Source of the DNA: CAZXDS01 sp964639525
GTDB taxonomy: Bacteria > Bacteroidota > Ignavibacteria > Ignavibacteriales > Melioribacteraceae
NCBI GenBank assembly: GCA_964639525.1
Contig: CAZXDS010000150.1
Location: forward strand, 1-8,488
Direction: 5' to 3'
DNA: 8,488 bases
In this document: in pieces, positions 5,756-8,488 of the stretch
Position numbering within the stretch: the first letter of the stretch is position 1
How the letters are laid out: the number at the start of each line of letters is the position of its first letter
Position numbers and translations under genes: made by a program
The notes under the pieces: generated by a model
The model's database searches: none
The model's input: the letters and a program-made list of their open reading frames with translations, nothing else
What the model was told of the DNA's origin: nothing

Positions 5756-8392
5756 TTATTTCATTAAAATTAATTTTTTTGAAGCAACAAATTTGCCTGT
5801 CCTATTTGAAGTTGTTAATCTGTAAAAATATACACCGCTGCTTATCTTGCTGCCGTCAAAAGTAACTGTATATTTACCCGGATTTTTCTGCGTATTTACT
5901 AATTCTGTAACTTTTTGTCCAAGCATATCATAAACAGTTAAGTTTACATTTGCTGCTGAAGAAATTGCATAAACTATTGTGGTTACAGGATTAAACGGAT
6001 TTGGGTAATTCTGCAGTAATTCAAATTTATCAGGGATATTTGCAATTACATTAATAATATCGGAATACTCAAACGCACCGTCAACATCAATTTGTTTTAA
6101 TCTGTATTTAACATTTCCACTTGGTACATTATTATCTTCAAATGAATACAATTTAGGTGAATTGCTGTTTCCGCTTCCGTTTACAAATCCAATGGTTTTG
6201 TAACCTTCGAGGTCGCTACTATCGGAATATCCATCCTGACCTCGAAGGTTGCCGGATGTTACAGAGCGTTGAATTTCAAAACCATAATTATTTATTTCGG
6301 TTGCAGTTGTCCATTTTAATAAAACACCCTTATTGGTTGCTTCGGCAGTAAAGGAAGTTAGCTCGACAGGTAAAGGTGAATTTGTTGCAGAAATAGTATA
6401 AGTCATTTTTGTACCGGAAGTAATTGCACCTAATGAAGTTTTTGTTAATGAACGGCTTGAGCCGTCTTGATCAGTTCCGCTTTCATCCACCCAATCGGAA
6501 GCAGCCGGAGCGAGTGAATAAATTCGCATAGCAGTAAGAGTTTTACCATTATCATCATTCTGCAGCCACGATAAGGTTAAATTTCTGTCACCGGAATAAT
6601 TTGCTGCCGGAGTTATTTCCCACTTACGATTAATTCCTGTATTTGCGCCAACATTAACTGCTGCGGAAGCTCCGGTATAACGTGTAACCAAACAGCTAAA
6701 CGCATCGGAACCACTCGAAAAAGATAATCCAATTCCGCCGAAAAATTCACTCGAACTTGAAGCAACTGTTCGTGTAGTTGCCAAAGTACCAACAATATAA
6801 TTGCCGGCAGATTCTGTTAAATTATCTGTAATACCATTCCATGTAAGCGTATGGCTATTAGTACTAACGCTGCCGCTTGTACAAGTTAATGTTGTTGATA
6901 CTGTTAGGTCAGCTTGTAATGTTGTTCCATTTGGGTTATTAATAATAAACCCTCCAAGAGCAGAAATACTACTCGGTAAATCTACATTTGAAACGTTTCC
7001 AGTAATTTCAATTGTGGATGAACTTGTAGATGCTAAGTTTGTACTTGTCCCTTCAATTGAGTTTTTAATGTTTAATGAGTGACTGCCTATATTAAAACCG
7101 GCATTCAAAGTTAACACACCATTAATCGTTATATCAGANNNNNNNNNNNNNNNNNNNNNNNNNNNNNNNNNNNNNNNNNNNNNNNNNNNNNNNNNNNNNN
7201 NNNNNNNNNNNNNNNNNNNNNNNNNNNNNNNNNNNNNNCCGCTAAAAGTACCGACACTTGAATTTGACGTGTTTGTTCCACTGACTTCAATATTCTTAAA
7301 AATACCATCACCGGAAATGGCACTCGAAGTACCTGATAAAATTATTTTACCAGCTCCGCTATGTGTCCCGTTATTTATGAAATTTCCATTAATGGTTAAT
7401 GTTTTTCCGTTATCATTAAAACTTGCAGCGCTGTTTAATGTAAAATTTCCTGAAATACTTCTGCTTGCATCTAAAGCTACACCATTAGTATTGGCGATTA
7501 AAATATTTTTAACACTGCCTGTAAATTCTTGTGATGTAGTTAATTGTGAAGAGGAGCCTTCATATTTTAATGTTGAACTGCTTCCGTAAGTAAGAGCATT
7601 GCTGTTCCTGTCAAGTGATGAAGTTCCCCGCATGGATAAAATACCGTTAACCGCTGCAGCGGCGTTCAAGGTTTTTGTACTGCTGCCGGCTAATGTTAAA
7701 TTGTTATATGTAGTTCCAAGCACTGATTGGGAACCCGAAGCAGAATATTCGATAGTTCCGCCGCCGAAAGAGTAGGAAATATCTGCTGAACTCAAAGTTC
7801 CGTTCTTAAGATTTAACGTACCGCCGGACATACTAAGTGTTAAACTATTTCCCGAAGTATTATAGACGGCATCACCGGATTTGTACAAATTTACGGAAGC
7901 AGTTGATATGGTGATTGTACATGCAGCATTATTAAATTTAGCAATGTATTGCAGAGCAATAGTGCCGGTTCCGGAAATAATAGATGTTCCACCGTCATTT
8001 CTATCAAAAGCTAATGCAATATTATCGGAACTGCTACCTAATATACCGGTAACAGATAAATTCCCGTAAATAAAAATTCCGTATAATGTTGCGGAAGAAT
8101 TATGCAGCTCACCATTTGATTCAATTGTCAAGTCTTTAACGGTAAAATTAGAATCCAGAGTTATGGAATGATTTGCCTGAATAGTTACTACATCAGCATT
8201 ATTATTTGGTGCTGACAAAGCGGTACTCCAGCTCGCACCTCCATCATTGCTTACTTGCCAGTTAGCAGCAGTACTCCAATTGCCTGAACCTCCAAATCCA
8301 CTTGGATTTGAACGGTATAAATTTTGACTTAAAGCTTGAGTTGTTAAAAAACTAAAAATCACAAATAATAAAACATGTAATTTATTAAACAT
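5756..8392 (-). CDS. Large surface or secreted protein with T9SS sorting domain (contains a sequence gap)
   Basis: This open frame of 878 codons (34 of them N) encodes a secreted protein. Residues 1-22 are a signal peptide ending TQALS before Gln23. A long Ser/Thr/Asn/Gly-rich region follows (about 24-670), with repeated short strands such as LTLNAGFNI and LTINGNF, which suggests a beta-helix or adhesin-like repeat structure. PLPVELTSFTAEA at 673 opens a fibronectin-like domain (to about 784). The end (787-878) is a type A sorting domain of the type IX system, with NYPNPFNP at 795-802, YDMLGQKV (821-828) and SSGVYFYRL (851-859). The protein should cross the outer membrane by T9SS and be cell-attached or released. 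GAGGG (8401-8397), 4 nt before the ATG, is a good ribosome binding site. Residues 385-418 are Ns, so the true length is unknown. A 49-bp palindromic sequence lies in frame at residues 715-730. The binding partner or substrate is not predictable. Confidence 0.88.
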   Translation of the reverse strand: MFNKLHVLLFVIFSFLTTQALSQNLYRSNPSGFGGSGNWSTAANWQVSNDGGASWSTALSAPNNNADVVTIQANHSITLDSNFTVKDLTIESNGELHNSSATLYGIFIYGNLSVTGILGSSSDNIALAFDRNDGGTSIISGTGTIALQYIAKFNNAACTITISTASVNLYKSGDAVYNTSGNSLTLSMSGGTLNLKNGTLSSADISYSFGGGTIEYSASGSQSVLGTTYNNLTLAGSSTKTLNAAAAVNGILSMRGTSSLDRNSNALTYGSSSTLKYEGSSSQLTTSQEFTGSVKNILIANTNGVALDASRSISGNFTLNSAASFNDNGKTLTINGNFINNGTHSGAGKIILSGTSSAISGDGIFKNIEVSGTNTSNSSVGTFSXXXXXXXXXXXXXXXXXXXXXXXXXXXXXXXXXXSDITINGVLTLNAGFNIGSHSLNIKNSIEGTSTNLASTSSSTIEITGNVSNVDLPSSISALGGFIINNPNGTTLQADLTVSTTLTCTSGSVSTNSHTLTWNGITDNLTESAGNYIVGTLATTRTVASSSSEFFGGIGLSFSSGSDAFSCLVTRYTGASAAVNVGANTGINRKWEITPAANYSGDRNLTLSWLQNDDNGKTLTAMRIYSLAPAASDWVDESGTDQDGSSRSLTKTSLGAITSGTKMTYTISATNSPLPVELTSFTAEATNKGVLLKWTTATEINNYGFEIQRSVTSGNLRGQDGYSDSSDLEGYKTIGFVNGSGNSNSPKLYSFEDNNVPSGNVKYRLKQIDVDGAFEYSDIINVIANIPDKFELLQNYPNPFNPVTTIVYAISSAANVNLTVYDMLGQKVTELVNTQKNPGKYTVTFDGSKISSGVYFYRLTTSNRTGKFVASKKLILMK
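6202..6250. repeat. 49-bp palindromic element in frame within the T9SS gene
   Basis: AACCTTCGAGGTC (6202-6214) and GACCTCGAAGGTT (6238-6250) are perfect 13-bp inverted arms around a 23-nt centre. It is read through by the surface protein gene as NLRGQDGYSDSSDLEG (residues 715-730) without breaking the frame. The stretch sits between EIQRS and YKTIGFVNGS of the fibronectin-like domain, where related proteins that I recall have a short loop; so it looks like an inserted repeat. Whether it occurs elsewhere in the genome cannot be seen here. Confidence 0.75.
7139..7238. other. Scaffold gap of 100 N inside the T9SS gene
   Basis: Exactly 100 Ns interrupt the repeat-like middle of the surface protein. 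Unlike the gap at 4017-4116, the flanking sequences share no overlap, so real sequence is missing and the number 100 is a placeholder. Both sides read in the same frame with 100 inserted bases, so an intact gene requires the true length to be one more than a multiple of three. Confidence 0.9.
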
Positions 8393-8488
8393 TTTGCCCT
8401 CGCATAAATTCAGTATATTCTAATTTTCACATCCGTAAATATATATAATAAAACAAGTAAAAGTAAAATACATCAAGCAAACTATTAA

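Overview
The window comes from an AT-rich bacterial genome, most likely a member of the Bacteroidota/Ignavibacteriota group. The clearest sign is the large surface protein at the right end. It finishes in a type IX secretion (Por/T9SS-type A) sorting domain with the motif NYPNPFNP, and a fibronectin-like segment of a kind common in Ignavibacteria comes before it. Two blocks of exactly 100 N show that this is a draft scaffold, probably from a metagenome. The species assignment is inference; no rRNA or tRNA gene is present.

Layout: positions 91-621 carry one plus-strand gene, an exported rhodanese-domain protein. It ends at a hairpin terminator (639-670) shared with the convergent minus-strand genes. 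All other genes are on the minus strand. Read in their own direction they are: the 878-codon T9SS surface protein (8392-5756, with a sequence gap), an exported DUF3179 protein (5639 or 5627 to 4500), a small membrane protein of about 102 residues (4232-3769, split by an artificial gap), a 390-bp stretch with no convincing gene, an NtrC-type sigma-54 response regulator (3378-2008), a RimJ/RimL-like GNAT acetyltransferase (1959-1402) and an SdiA-regulated/YjiK-like lipoprotein (1405-650). The last two overlap as ATGA and are probably translationally coupled. The regulator lies 48 bp upstream of them and may share their transcript.

The genes do not form one obvious pathway. Four products (rhodanese, lipoprotein, DUF3179 protein, T9SS protein) are exported or envelope-bound, one is in the membrane, and the regulator has no histidine kinase beside it.

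The most interesting content is small mobile or repetitive DNA. A 143-bp non-coding element (4353-4495) has imperfect terminal inverted repeats and a perfect 8-bp direct repeat (CCCTTTAT) exactly at both edges, the structure expected of a MITE. It sits at the stop codon of the DUF3179 gene and contains a strong nested palindrome. A second element, a 49-bp sequence with perfect 13-bp inverted arms (6202-6250), lies in frame inside the T9SS gene and appears to add about 16 residues to a loop of the fibronectin-like domain. The N block at 4017-4116 is flanked by the same 55 bases on both sides. Removing the Ns and one copy restores a single open reading frame, so that gap is almost certainly an assembly artefact. 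The N block at 7139-7238 has no such overlap and is a real gap of unknown size.
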